From: Mesobacillus subterraneus | GTDB taxonomy: Bacteria; Bacillota; Bacilli; Bacillales; Cytobacillaceae | Assembly: GCF_020524355.2 (NCBI RefSeq) | Contig: NZ_CP129019.1 | Location: 2,852,001-2,916,000 of the forward strand | Length of the DNA: 64,000 bases | Direction of reading: 5' to 3' | Part shown: one piece after another, positions 8,452-15,949 of the stretch | Layout of the letters: each line of letters opens with the position of its first letter | Numbering within the stretch: position 1 is the stretch's first letter | The notes under the pieces: generated by a model | Told to the model about the DNA's origin: nothing | Seen by the model: the letters and a program-made list of their open reading frames with translations, nothing else | Databases searched by the model: none | Position numbers and translations under genes: made by a program

Positions 8452-8808
8452 TCAGCCTTTTGGCTTAAAAATAAGGGCGCCGATAAAACCGAAAATTACA
8501 GCAGCCGAAATACCTGAACTTGTGATTTCAAACATGCCTGTCAGGACACCAACCAGACCGTGTTGTTCCGCTTCCTGAAGCGCTCCGTGAACAAGCGAAT
8601 TCCCAAAGCTTGTGATGGGAATCGTAGCCCCTGCACCTGCGAAATCAATCAAAGGTTCATAAAGTCCAAATCCATCCAGGACAGCCCCAATAACGACAAG
8701 CAGGCTCATCGTATGCCCTGGTGTCAATTTCGCGATATCAAACATTAGCTGACCAAATACACAGATTAAGCCTCCGACAACAAAAGCCCAGAAAAACATA
8801 GGTAGCAA
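8452..8808 (-). CDS. spoVAE: Stage V sporulation protein AE (SpoVAEb type)
   Basis: A 118-residue membrane protein with about four hydrophobic segments and the family pattern [21 protein letters not shown] and [15 protein letters not shown]. In the SpoVA channel it acts with SpoVAC and SpoVAD in dipicolinate movement across the inner spore membrane. It is homologous to SpoVAC downstream in this operon (shared GAGxxxPxTxFGNS). The start is TTG at 8808 with GGAGG 7 bases upstream. It lies 15 bases after spoVAD. Confidence 0.92.
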   Translation of the reverse strand: MLPMFFWAFVVGGLICVFGQLMFDIAKLTPGHTMSLLVVIGAVLDGFGLYEPLIDFAGAGATIPITSFGNSLVHGALQEAEQHGLVGVLTGMFEITSSGISAAVIFGFIGALIFKPKG

Positions 8809-8823
8809 AGCGATTCCTCCTTT

Positions 8824-9837
8824 CTAGTTCATTTCAATTGAGACAGCATGGGCTATACATGGAATGGTTTCTTTTTGCTGAAATGACAGTGGTGATAAAA
8901 GAGCCCCTGTTGCAACAACAAGAATTTTCTTATAGACACCTTTTTTCATTTGATTCAATAAGTGACCATACAGTACCGAGGCTGAACATCCAGCTCCGCT
9001 GCCGCCAGATTGGACCGGCTGTTCATCGCTATAAATCATCAAACCGCAATCCTTAAATTGTTCCTTGGTTATATTCAGTCCAGAATGCTGCAAAAGTTCG
9101 TATGTTGTAGCCTGCCCTATTCTTCCAAGATCACCTGTTACAACTAAATCATAATACGATGGTTCACGATTCATATCTTTGAAGTGAGCAATGATTGTGT
9201 CCGCTGCTGCAGGCGCCATTGCCCCACCCATGTTAAAGGGATCAGAAATTCCCATATCCACTACTTTCCCGATAGTGGCAGAGGTGGTGACGATTTTCCC
9301 CTGTTTATCCATGTTATCAGTGACCACTGCAGCTCCTCCTCCGGTTACTGTCCATTGCGCTGTCGGTGGCTTTTGTCCGCCATATTCTGTAGGGTAGCGA
9401 AATTGTTTTTCTGCTGCCGAATTGTGGCTTGAAGCACCTGTTACAGCCTTTTTTGCTCCCTTGTAGTTCACGATGAATGATGCCAGAGCAAGACCCTCCA
9501 TTGAGGTAGAGCAAGCACCAAAGAGACCAAAATAAGGGATTTCCATCGTCCTTGCCGTGAAACTCGTCGGAGTAATCTGATTGATTAAATCGCCGGCGAG
9601 CATGAACTGCATGTCCTCTTTATTGAAGTTTCCCTTTTGCAAAGCTGATTTAATTGCTTCTTCAAGTAAAACTCTATGAGCTTTTTCGTATGAATCCTCC
9701 CCCATCCACAAATCGTCATGAAGGACATCAAAGTCAGCCGCGAGTTTTCCCTCAGCTTCAAAAGGACCGACGGATGTGCCCCATGATTCAATGGCAGGCC
9801 GGTTGCCAAATTGCCATGACTGTTTTCCAATCAACAT
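8824..9837 (-). CDS. spoVAD: Stage V sporulation protein AD
   Basis: A 337-residue thiolase-fold protein. IPYFGLFGACSTSMEG carries the Cys-containing thiolase-like motif, and QPVQSGGSGAGCSASVLYG lies near the C-terminus. In B. subtilis, SpoVAD binds dipicolinic acid during its uptake into the forespore and acts peripherally at the inner spore membrane. The start overlaps the last base of spoVAC (TAATG), so translation is coupled. Length and order match SpoVAD in all spoVA operon types. Confidence 0.95.
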   Translation of the reverse strand: MLIGKQSWQFGNRPAIESWGTSVGPFEAEGKLAADFDVLHDDLWMGEDSYEKAHRVLLEEAIKSALQKGNFNKEDMQFMLAGDLINQITPTSFTARTMEIPYFGLFGACSTSMEGLALASFIVNYKGAKKAVTGASSHNSAAEKQFRYPTEYGGQKPPTAQWTVTGGGAAVVTDNMDKQGKIVTTSATIGKVVDMGISDPFNMGGAMAPAAADTIIAHFKDMNREPSYYDLVVTGDLGRIGQATTYELLQHSGLNITKEQFKDCGLMIYSDEQPVQSGGSGAGCSASVLYGHLLNQMKKGVYKKILVVATGALLSPLSFQQKETIPCIAHAVSIEMN

Positions 9838-10316
9838 TACAGCACCCCCATCATTATCAGCAAAGTTTTTACAAGTGCAACGACAAAGGCTGCAAAGACT
9901 CCAAAAAGGATTACTGATCCTGCTAATTTGAACATATTTCCTCCGACACCAAGAACAAAGCCCTCAGTTCGATGCTCAATCGCTGCCGAAATGACGGAAT
10001 TTCCAAAGCCAGTCACCGGTACTGCACTACCTGCTCCTGCGAATTGACCGATATGGTCATAGACTCCGAATCCAGTTAGCAGCATAGAAAGGAAAATCAT
10101 CGTAGCAACCGTGGGATTTCCGGCTGTTTGCTCGGTAAAATTAAAAAAGTATATATAAAAATAGGTTATTGCCTGACCAATGGTGCAGATCAAACCACCA
10201 ACTAAAAATGCTTTGATGCAATTTTTAACCACTGGGCGTTTAAGTTCATGTTTTTGTTCCAGCTGTTGATATTTCTGCTGCTCAGGTGTTAATTTTTGCT
10301 TTTGTTTATCCCCCAT
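9837..10316 (-). CDS. spoVAC: Stage V sporulation protein AC
   Basis: A 159-residue protein with a charged N-terminal tail (KQKLTPEQQKYQQLEQKH) followed by about four membrane segments and GAGSAVPVTGFGNS. SpoVAC is reported to form a mechanosensitive channel for dipicolinate release in germination. ATG 10316 is preferred over 10325 because AAAGG abuts the upstream ATG but is 9 bases from this one. It is the second gene of the operon, between the YhcN-like lipoprotein and spoVAD. Confidence 0.93.
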   Translation of the reverse strand: MGDKQKQKLTPEQQKYQQLEQKHELKRPVVKNCIKAFLVGGLICTIGQAITYFYIYFFNFTEQTAGNPTVATMIFLSMLLTGFGVYDHIGQFAGAGSAVPVTGFGNSVISAAIEHRTEGFVLGVGGNMFKLAGSVILFGVFAAFVVALVKTLLIMMGVL

Positions 10317-10331
10317 TTCACCCATCCTTTC

Positions 10332-10820
10332 TTAAGTTAATTCTTTTTTCAAAGAAATAATCCGCTGCAATTGTTCCTCTGCTTTTTTATCTGGAAAGGA
10401 CGGATCTTTCATTCTCTCCCTAAGCTCGACTGCTTCAATAAAAATTTTATAATCACTTGAAACAATGAAATCATCATCAGGATAATTCTTTTCCAGTTTC
10501 TTATTGATTTCTTTTTCAATCCGCTTCATGCCAAATCGCTTCAAGTGCTTGACCTTATATGCCACCAAAATGTCCTCTTTACCTACAATGACGGCAACAT
10601 CATAAATTTCATCAAGGGCAGCGATATCTTTCTTGACCTTCTTAGCCAGTTTGATATTCTTCTCGTCAAGGTCATTTGTCGCTCCTGGGTCTGGATTGAC
10701 TGACTGAATCATTGATTTCCTGCTATCTGGAGATGTTTTTCCAAAAGAAGTACAGCCAGCTATGCCGGCACCAATCAGCATGGATACCGCTAAAACGCTT
10801 ACAGCATTTTTTATATTCAT
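10332..10820 (-). CDS. YhcN/YlaJ family sporulation lipoprotein
   Basis: A 162-residue protein with a short signal peptide and lipobox (GAGIAGC, Cys about 20), then a charged domain with LDEKNIKLAKKVKKDIAAL and EIYDVAVIVGKEDILVAYK, the YhcN/YlaJ spore lipoprotein pattern. GGAAGGG supports ATG 10820 (ATG 10823 is also possible); the track start at 10880 lacks a ribosome site. It is the first gene of the spoVA cluster, 15 bases before spoVAC. Together with spoVAC, spoVAD, spoVAE and DUF421, it resembles the spoVA2-type operon rather than the seven-gene spoVAA-AF operon. Confidence 0.88.
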   Translation of the reverse strand: MNIKNAVSVLAVSMLIGAGIAGCTSFGKTSPDSRKSMIQSVNPDPGATNDLDEKNIKLAKKVKKDIAALDEIYDVAVIVGKEDILVAYKVKHLKRFGMKRIEKEINKKLEKNYPDDDFIVSSDYKIFIEAVELRERMKDPSFPDKKAEEQLQRIISLKKELT

Positions 10821-10863
10821 CATTAATCCCTTCCTATGCTTCATCTGATAAGTTAAAAGTATT

Positions 10864-11063
10864 TTCCACGTCCAAAACAAAATTTATGATTTTTTTAAAG
10901 TGGGTTTTTATTCCAGTTAAGGTGAAGAGGATTCTTTTGCCTTCTTGGCAGCAACTTTGCTATTGAGCTGATCGAGAACTATTTAAGCCCGTCCATGAGA
11001 AAGTGATTCCTTGTTGTTTTTTATAGCCTTCCCAATTCAGCGTAATCTAGGACAAAAAATCCA
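10864..11063 (-). other. Gene-free stretch with a possible gene remnant
   Basis: No complete gene is seen. In the minus direction, two adjacent short open stretches read protein-like: ITLNWEGYKKQQGITFSWTG, then (in another frame) VLDQLNSKVAAKKAKESSSP followed by a stop near 10920. Joined by one frameshift they would form the C-terminus of a small basic protein whose 5' part is missing where the dispersed element R3 begins. This is weak evidence. The spoVA operon promoter should lie in the part near 10864. Confidence 0.25.
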
Positions 11064-11216
11064 ATAGTCCTGTTCAGCCCCGACAAGCGCTGCCCGCTGA
11101 AAGCACCACGTACTGTAGCTGGCAACACTAGCACATCGTGTTCCTCAGAGGGCTCCCAGTGAAGTCGCTCTTTGACTTCATTGGCAGGACAGAAACGTCT
11201 CGAGGGGCTAGGAGAT
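11064..11216 (+). repeat. Dispersed hairpin element with internal extra segment (R3)
   Basis: The left end (TTCAGCCCCGACAAGCGCTG) and the right two thirds (CCAGTGAAGTCGCTCTTTGAC..., CTCGAGGGGCTAGG) match the dispersed element. About 55 bp of unrelated sequence interrupts it after the first hairpin. The central loop is GCTCTTT rather than GTTCTTT. Confidence 0.85.
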
Positions 11217-11272
11217 GTATCTAGGTTAGATATCCACATCTAAATAAATTTATAATTTCCTTGATTACAACT

Positions 11273-11306
11273 AAAAACGCCTGCCAGAAAGTTTGGCAGA
11301 CGCTGT
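11273..11306 (-). terminator. Terminator after the small basic protein gene
   Basis: Arms ACGCCTGCCA and TGGCAGACGC pair around a short loop, with a T-run in the minus direction. Confidence 0.8.
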
Positions 11307-11307
11307 T

Positions 11308-11430
11308 TTATGCTCTTTTTTTCTTTTTTCCGCAACCGCAGCCTCGTTTTTTTCGCACTCGGCGGGCTGAAGTATTACTTTTGGATACAGTTGAATCCTT
11401 GTCGCTTTTTGGGTTTTGCTTTTCTTCCAT
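11308..11430 (-). CDS. Small basic Cys-containing protein (40 residues)
   Basis: A 40-residue ORF with a polar, Ser/Lys-rich N-terminus and the basic tail ARRVRKKRGCGCGKKKKRA. GGGG lies 9 bases before ATG 11430, and a good terminator follows the stop, so it looks like a real gene. I do not recognise the family. The CGCG motif flanked by Lys/Arg suggests nucleic-acid binding, metal binding or cross-linking, possibly in the spore given its neighbours yjcA and cotZ. This role is inferred. Confidence 0.65.
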   Translation of the reverse strand: MEEKQNPKSDKDSTVSKSNTSARRVRKKRGCGCGKKKKRA

Positions 11431-11528
11431 GAATACATCCCCTTTATTAAAGAGTCCATATTGTAGTTTATGACCAAGTATTCAAAGGGGTTCTGGACGG
11501 ACTCACTAATTTAGGTTTGTGATGCTGT

Positions 11529-11873
11529 TCAGTCTTTAATGAAATGATGCTGAATCACTGAAGCGATACCGGCGATTCCCAGCACTGTGATGACTGGCAT
11601 TGAAAGATGTGGTATCAATTCATAGCCAGCATATAGGAAAGAAGTTGCCCAAATACCAGTACACCAGTGGCAGCTTAATAGCTCCCCCATCCAATATTTA
11701 ATTCCCTCTCCTTTAATTTCTATATAAGTTTCCGTACTGCCATCCTCCATGATTTCCTCCACAGAATGATGAAATGGTGCTCGAAGGAATTCAGTGATTG
11801 TATCGTAAACAATGAGCCTCGTCAGACGAAAGCTCGCAAATACAAGAAGACATAAATCCAGCCAACTACCCAT
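11529..11873 (-). CDS. yjcA: DUF1360 sporulation protein YjcA
   Basis: A 114-residue membrane protein with hydrophobic segments at about residues 3-17 and 75-110, the DUF1360 motif RLTRLIVYDTI, and LLSCHWCTGIWATSF with a CxxC pair. It matches B. subtilis YjcA, a sporulation-associated protein encoded near cotZ. AGGTGG lies upstream of ATG 11873. The CHWC pair is conserved in the family, but its biochemical function is not known. Confidence 0.88.
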   Translation of the reverse strand: MGSWLDLCLLVFASFRLTRLIVYDTITEFLRAPFHHSVEEIMEDGSTETYIEIKGEGIKYWMGELLSCHWCTGIWATSFLYAGYELIPHLSMPVITVLGIAGIASVIQHHFIKD

Positions 11874-12007
11874 TCGTTACACCACCTGAGTTGAATGAAG
11901 TCAATACAGCTTATGCAGGGCGAATCCCTATGTATAGGCCCTGAGCCCGTCCGCTCTTGTCATGAATTTTTATTAGGAATCATGTTGAAAATTAGACAAA
12001 CACCCAC

Positions 12008-12034
12008 ACCAATAGGAGGGCAATTCATATTCTA
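12008..12034 (+). promoter_or_regulatory. Candidate sigma-K promoter for cotZ
   Basis: CATATTCTA fits the sigma-K -10 consensus CATANNNTA, with an AC dinucleotide 16 bases upstream as the -35. It lies about 43 bases before the cotZ start. Sigma-K control of this coat gene agrees with its B. subtilis homologue. Confidence 0.5.
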
Positions 12035-12076
12035 TTAAGGACAATAGGTCATATCAACTAAAAGGAGATGAATTAT

Positions 12077-12571
12077 ATGTCTTGTGGAAAAAGAAAATTT
12101 GACACAGATAGTTGTGTAGCGGATATTTTAAAGCGAGTTGCAGACGCTCAAGACGAAGTTGACAACGATGAAGGTGATTGTGACGTCAGCTGCCATAAAT
12201 CCATCCAGGATCTTCTTGCGGGAGCAACTACGCCATCTACTTTCGATACAATTCCGCTAATCTTGTACTGCAAATGCGAACCATTCCTTGGTACAGGTGT
12301 TCAGCTGCTTAGAAGAAACGGCACTTCTCAATCATTACGCTGCATCGAATCATACTTCTTCCGTGTCACCAAAGTAGATGACAACTGCGCAAAGCTTGAG
12401 TTGCTGACGACAACTGATGATCCAAATGGCTTACACAAATGTGCAGATCCATGCAGCCAAATCAATGGAGAAAGAACTACTTTCTACAGAACTGGCATCT
12501 GTATGACAGTAGACCTTGACTGCTTCTGCGCAGTGGTTTGCTTAGATCCAGTAGCTACAGAAGATCTATAA
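12077..12571 (+). CDS. cotZ: CotY/CotZ family outer spore coat protein
   Basis: A 164-residue Cys-rich protein (MSCGKRKF..., SCHKSIQDLL, LYCKCEPF, LHKCADPC, CFCAVVCLDP), the CotY/CotZ/ExsY pattern of self-assembling, disulfide-cross-linked crust or exosporium proteins. ATG 12077 is chosen because AAAGGAG directly abuts the upstream ATG at 12068. It lies next to cotO, as in B. subtilis, but only one CotY/Z paralogue is present here and cotV, cotW and cotX are missing. Whether it builds crust or exosporium cannot be decided from this window. Confidence 0.92.
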   Translation: MSCGKRKFDTDSCVADILKRVADAQDEVDNDEGDCDVSCHKSIQDLLAGATTPSTFDTIPLILYCKCEPFLGTGVQLLRRNGTSQSLRCIESYFFRVTKVDDNCAKLELLTTTDDPNGLHKCADPCSQINGERTTFYRTGICMTVDLDCFCAVVCLDPVATEDL

Positions 12572-12582
12572 GAAAAGGAATA

Positions 12583-12616
12583 GGGGCTGCCAAAAGGGTA
12601 GCCCTTTCCTTTTATA
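12583..12616 (+). terminator. Terminator after cotZ
   Basis: GGGCTGCC and GGTAGCCC pair around AAAAG, followed by TTTCCTTTT. It overlaps the 3' end of cotO, so convergent transcripts meet here. Confidence 0.82.
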
Positions 12617-13064
12617 AACCGCTGATCTTGATATCCTTGATTTCGTTAATGAGTATACTAATTGGCTTTCTCTTATTTCGCGGAAAGATACGGATATACT
12701 CCTCATCTTTTGATAAAAAGTATCCTACAAACTTATTTTCCGTTGTAATGAAACTATACTGGATTTTTACAATCGATGCTGGAAACTGCTCCAGGTAATC
12801 GATCTTTTCTGTGATGGACATGTCCTTAAACGGCTTCTTCTCCGTTTCTTCGGTTTCGTCTTCTCTATTTTCCATTTTGATATCTGCAGAGTCTGCTGTC
12901 ACTGGAATATCTCCAGTGCCTTTTTCATTCTGTTGAAGCCCAACCTCTTCTATTTGCTCACGATCATCGAATATGAATTTTTCTTGCATGCTTGTTGAAA
13001 CATCTCCATAAGTCCGCTGGTCAATATATAACAGTGGGTTCAATCGTTTTTTTCTACGGGCCAT
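12612..13064 (-). CDS. cotO: Spore coat protein CotO
   Basis: A 150-residue hydrophilic protein. The N-terminus MARRKKRLNPLLYIDQ and the C-terminal domain (KPFKDMSITEKIDYL, PRNKRKPISILINEIKDI) match CotO (YjbX), a morphogenetic factor for the outer coat that controls CotZ-class protein assembly in B. subtilis. An acidic variable linker lies between the ends. ATG 13064 has GGAGG 7 bases upstream; the TTG at 13070 is too close to it. Convergent with cotZ. Confidence 0.88.
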   Translation of the reverse strand: MARRKKRLNPLLYIDQRTYGDVSTSMQEKFIFDDREQIEEVGLQQNEKGTGDIPVTADSADIKMENREDETEETEKKPFKDMSITEKIDYLEQFPASIVKIQYSFITTENKFVGYFLSKDEEYIRIFPRNKRKPISILINEIKDIKISGL

Positions 13065-13148
13065 TTTCAAACCTCCCGGGTCGATTCAATTAGTCTATTT
13101 ATGTTTATGCAGGACATTTACCCAGGGTTAAAACTTTTTTCAAACACA

Positions 13149-13182
13149 TGAAAAGCCCGCTTGAAATTTCAAGCGGGCTTCA
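13149..13182 (-). terminator. Terminator after fabI
   Basis: AAAAGCCCGCTTGAAA pairs with TTTCAAGCGGGCTT; a long GC-rich stem just past the fabI stop. Confidence 0.88.
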
Positions 13183-13193
13183 CATAATGTGCT

Positions 13194-13961
13194 TTATAAG
13201 ATATGAAAACCTGAATCGACATGAATATTTTCACCAGTAATCCCGCGGGACATGTCACTGAACAGGAATACAGCTGTGTCTCCGACTTCTTCAGGAGTTG
13301 TGTTGCGGCGAAGCGGAGCTCTTTCTTCGATTTCTTTCAAGATTGAATTAAAATCACTTACACCTTTGGCAGATAGTGTACGGATGGGTCCTGCTGAAAT
13401 GGAGTTCACACGGATATTGTCCTTCCCCAAGTCTGCTGCAAGGTAGCGGACGCTGGCATCAAGGGATGCTTTTGCTACACCCATGACATTGTAATTCGGT
13501 ATCGCTCGTTCTCCTCCAAGATAAGTCAAAGTAACGATACTTCCGCCTTCTGACATGAGTTCCTTCGCTTCCTTGGCAACGGCTGTCAGTGAGTACGCGC
13601 TGATATTATGAGCTAACAGGAAGCCTTCGCGTGATACATTCATATAGTCCCCCTGCAGTTCATCTTTGTTCGCAAATGCGATACAGTGGGCAACTCCAGA
13701 AATCGTTCCAGCCGCTTCCTTAACCTCCCGGAAGCATTTTGCAACATCTTCATCGTTTGTAACGTCGCATGGCAATACTAAATAGTTCTCGTCCAATGAT
13801 CCAGCAAGCTCACGTACACTTTTCTCCAGTCGCTCTCCTGCATACGTGAAGATCAAGTTTGCTCCTGCATTGTGAAGGGACTGGGCAATTCCCCAGGCTA
13901 TGCTTCGTTTATTTGCAACACCCATTACTACATATGCTTTTCCGTTCAGTGAAAGAGTCAT
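13194..13961 (-). CDS. fabI: Enoyl-ACP reductase (NADH), FabI
   Basis: A 255-residue short-chain-dehydrogenase-fold enzyme that reduces trans-2-enoyl-ACP in the last step of each fatty-acid elongation cycle. The nucleotide site GVANKRSIAWGIA is near the start, and the catalytic Tyr-x6-Lys appears as YNVMGVAK (Tyr about 157, Lys about 164), preceded by TLTYLGGERAIPN, typical of triclosan-sensitive FabI. It stands alone with its own terminator. A FapR-like operator lies about 30-50 bases upstream (13993-14011), so malonyl-CoA-responsive control is likely, as for B. subtilis fabI. Confidence 0.96.
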   Translation of the reverse strand: MTLSLNGKAYVVMGVANKRSIAWGIAQSLHNAGANLIFTYAGERLEKSVRELAGSLDENYLVLPCDVTNDEDVAKCFREVKEAAGTISGVAHCIAFANKDELQGDYMNVSREGFLLAHNISAYSLTAVAKEAKELMSEGGSIVTLTYLGGERAIPNYNVMGVAKASLDASVRYLAADLGKDNIRVNSISAGPIRTLSAKGVSDFNSILKEIEERAPLRRNTTPEEVGDTAVFLFSDMSRGITGENIHVDSGFHIL

Positions 13962-13992
13962 TTTTACTGTTCCCCCAATGTTAATACAAGTT

Positions 13993-14011
13993 ATTAGTAC
14001 CTAGTGCTAAT
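13993..14011 (-). promoter_or_regulatory. FapR-like operator upstream of fabI
   Basis: ATTAGTACCTAGTGCTAAT is a near-palindrome that closely fits the FapR operator pattern (TTAGTACC...ACTAA). It lies upstream of fabI, a known FapR regulon gene in B. subtilis. A related site precedes fabH at 62992. Confidence 0.8.
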
Positions 14012-14037
14012 TCTACACTATATCTTTTCATTTGAAA

Positions 14038-14066
14038 AGAAAAACCCGCCAATAAGGCGGGTTTAG
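14038..14066 (-). terminator. Terminator after yjbQ
   Basis: AAACCCGCC and GGCGGGTTT pair around AATAA, followed by T-rich sequence in the minus direction. Confidence 0.85.
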
Positions 14067-14073
14067 ATTTTAA

Positions 14074-15936
14074 TTAACACCAGAAGCAGAATTCGAGTTC
14101 TCGTTTCAACTCATCCACGTACTCTTTCGAACCTGTCACAATCAAACGGTCATTAAGCCTCAATTCGGTATCTCCATGAGGAACGATTGATTCATTCTCA
14201 CGTAAAATACGGACAAAAATGACATCTCCCGTGAATGGGAAGCGTCTAAGAGTCATGCCGTCAAAGTGATCATTAAGCATTCTGATTTCATGCAGGGAAT
14301 TTTCCTGGTTAGTCAGGATAGTCATGACTCCAGGTGATTCAATCATCGCGCGCAACAGTGATTCAGTTGACCTAAGGACCGAGAAGACTTCGATTCCCTC
14401 TTCCTGTGCTTTTTCGGCAAGATCCGGACTTTCAATCCTGGCGATTACACGGTCGATTCCTTTTTCTTTCGCACTAACTGCAATTGTAGCATTCAAATCA
14501 GGATCCCCGGTGGATATCACGATAATATCCGCTTCATATACCTCATGCTTTTCCAGGGTTCCAATCTCGTAATTTTCCATTTCGATGATTTCGAAGACTG
14601 AATCAGCAATCTGCTTTTCAGCTTTTTCCTGCTTCGTATGAAAAATTACAGGCTCATACAAAGTAGATTGCAGCGCTCTAGAAACAGGGAGTGTCATCTG
14701 GTTTGCACCAATGAATGCCACTTTGACTTTAACTTCCTCTGCCTTCTCCTGAGGGAACAGCTTTTTAAATAAAATTGGTGTCAAAACACTCGAAATTACG
14801 GCAACTAATATCAAGGTCCCACTCATTTGTGGTGTAATCATTTCCATACGTTCCCCAATGGTTGCAGCTGCAATGACCAATGACAAGGTTGATGTCAGCA
14901 GGAAGCCTGCTGCCAAAACTGTTTTTGTGTCATACCATTTTTTCAACAGATATACAGGAATCAGCTTGGATAAAAATAATGCAATGAGTAACAATGGAAT
15001 AAGCAGTAGCAGTTTTTTCTCACTGAACAACGACCAAATATCAAGTTCAACACCAACCATAACGAAGAAAATCGGAATAAGGAAACCATAGCCAAATGAA
15101 TCAAGCTTATGGACCATTTCCTGATCGGGGGCAAGCAAGGAAACAAGCACACCTGCCAGGAAGGCCCCAAGGATATTTTCAGCACCTACTGTTTCTGAAA
15201 TGGCAACCAGAAGAATGATAAGTGCAAAGACGGCTCGGGTTCCGATTTGCGTTGTTCCAGTGGAAAGCGCATCGATGAAGGTTCTATTTTTGAAGACCCG
15301 TCCGATAAAATACAGGCCAACCCCTGCTGCGAACAGAACGAGCAGCAACCATGTATTTCCTTCTCCTCCGTCATAAATAGAGACGAAAACTGCAAGCAGG
15401 ATCATTGTTGCCAAATCGGCGATAACTGCAACCAATAAGATTGTCTGCCCAATATTTGTTTTCATTAAATGTGCGTCTTTCAATGTAGGAACGACCACAC
15501 CCAAAGAAATCGTCGAAATGATCAATGTCATTAAAAAGACGTTCTCAATGAAGCCCGCGAGCACAAATAAATAGGATAATCCCAGTGATACGATGAAGAT
15601 GCCAACAAAGATAATAGAAGCAACAACGAATGTATTAGGTTCTTTTTTATCACTTGCGTTCTTTTTATTGTTCTTTTTATTACCTGAAAAAGCGGTGAAG
15701 TCGATTTCCAACCCACTCAAGAACATCAGGAATAAGAAGCCTAATGTCGACAATGTGCCCAGCCAGGCATCTTCATGGACAATGTTAAAGCCGCTTTTAC
15801 CAATGATCAAGCCCATGATGATTTCAGCAACTACGACTGGTATGAAATTCAATTTTAAACGGTGTAGTAAAATAGGTGTTAAAAATGCAACGATAATGAC
15901 GATTACAAGTGATGTAATCGAAGCATGATGTCCCAT
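14074..15936 (-). CDS. yjbQ: CPA2 monovalent cation:proton antiporter with RCK domain (YjbQ)
   Basis: A 620-residue protein. About 12 membrane segments cover residues 5-385, with LGTLSTLGFLFLMFLSGLEID and GAFLAGVLVSLL typical of Kef/CPA2 antiporters. An RCK (TrkA-N) domain follows (KVKVAFIGANQMTLPVSRAL, then IVISTGDPDLNATIAVSA), and a TrkA-C-like domain ends the protein. These proteins exchange Na+ or K+ for H+ and are gated by a nucleotide. It lies 13 bases after mgtE on the same strand, so the two are probably an operon. It matches YjbQ of B. subtilis. Confidence 0.88.
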   Translation of the reverse strand: MGHHASITSLVIVIIVAFLTPILLHRLKLNFIPVVVAEIIMGLIIGKSGFNIVHEDAWLGTLSTLGFLFLMFLSGLEIDFTAFSGNKKNNKKNASDKKEPNTFVVASIIFVGIFIVSLGLSYLFVLAGFIENVFLMTLIISTISLGVVVPTLKDAHLMKTNIGQTILLVAVIADLATMILLAVFVSIYDGGEGNTWLLLVLFAAGVGLYFIGRVFKNRTFIDALSTGTTQIGTRAVFALIILLVAISETVGAENILGAFLAGVLVSLLAPDQEMVHKLDSFGYGFLIPIFFVMVGVELDIWSLFSEKKLLLLIPLLLIALFLSKLIPVYLLKKWYDTKTVLAAGFLLTSTLSLVIAAATIGERMEMITPQMSGTLILVAVISSVLTPILFKKLFPQEKAEEVKVKVAFIGANQMTLPVSRALQSTLYEPVIFHTKQEKAEKQIADSVFEIIEMENYEIGTLEKHEVYEADIIVISTGDPDLNATIAVSAKEKGIDRVIARIESPDLAEKAQEEGIEVFSVLRSTESLLRAMIESPGVMTILTNQENSLHEIRMLNDHFDGMTLRRFPFTGDVIFVRILRENESIVPHGDTELRLNDRLIVTGSKEYVDELKRELEFCFWC

Positions 15937-15949
15937 CCTCTTCCCTCCT

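Noticed and set aside
7708..10820. Mobile transposon carrying the spoVA operon
   Set aside because: No transposase, terminal inverted repeats or target duplications were seen around the cluster.
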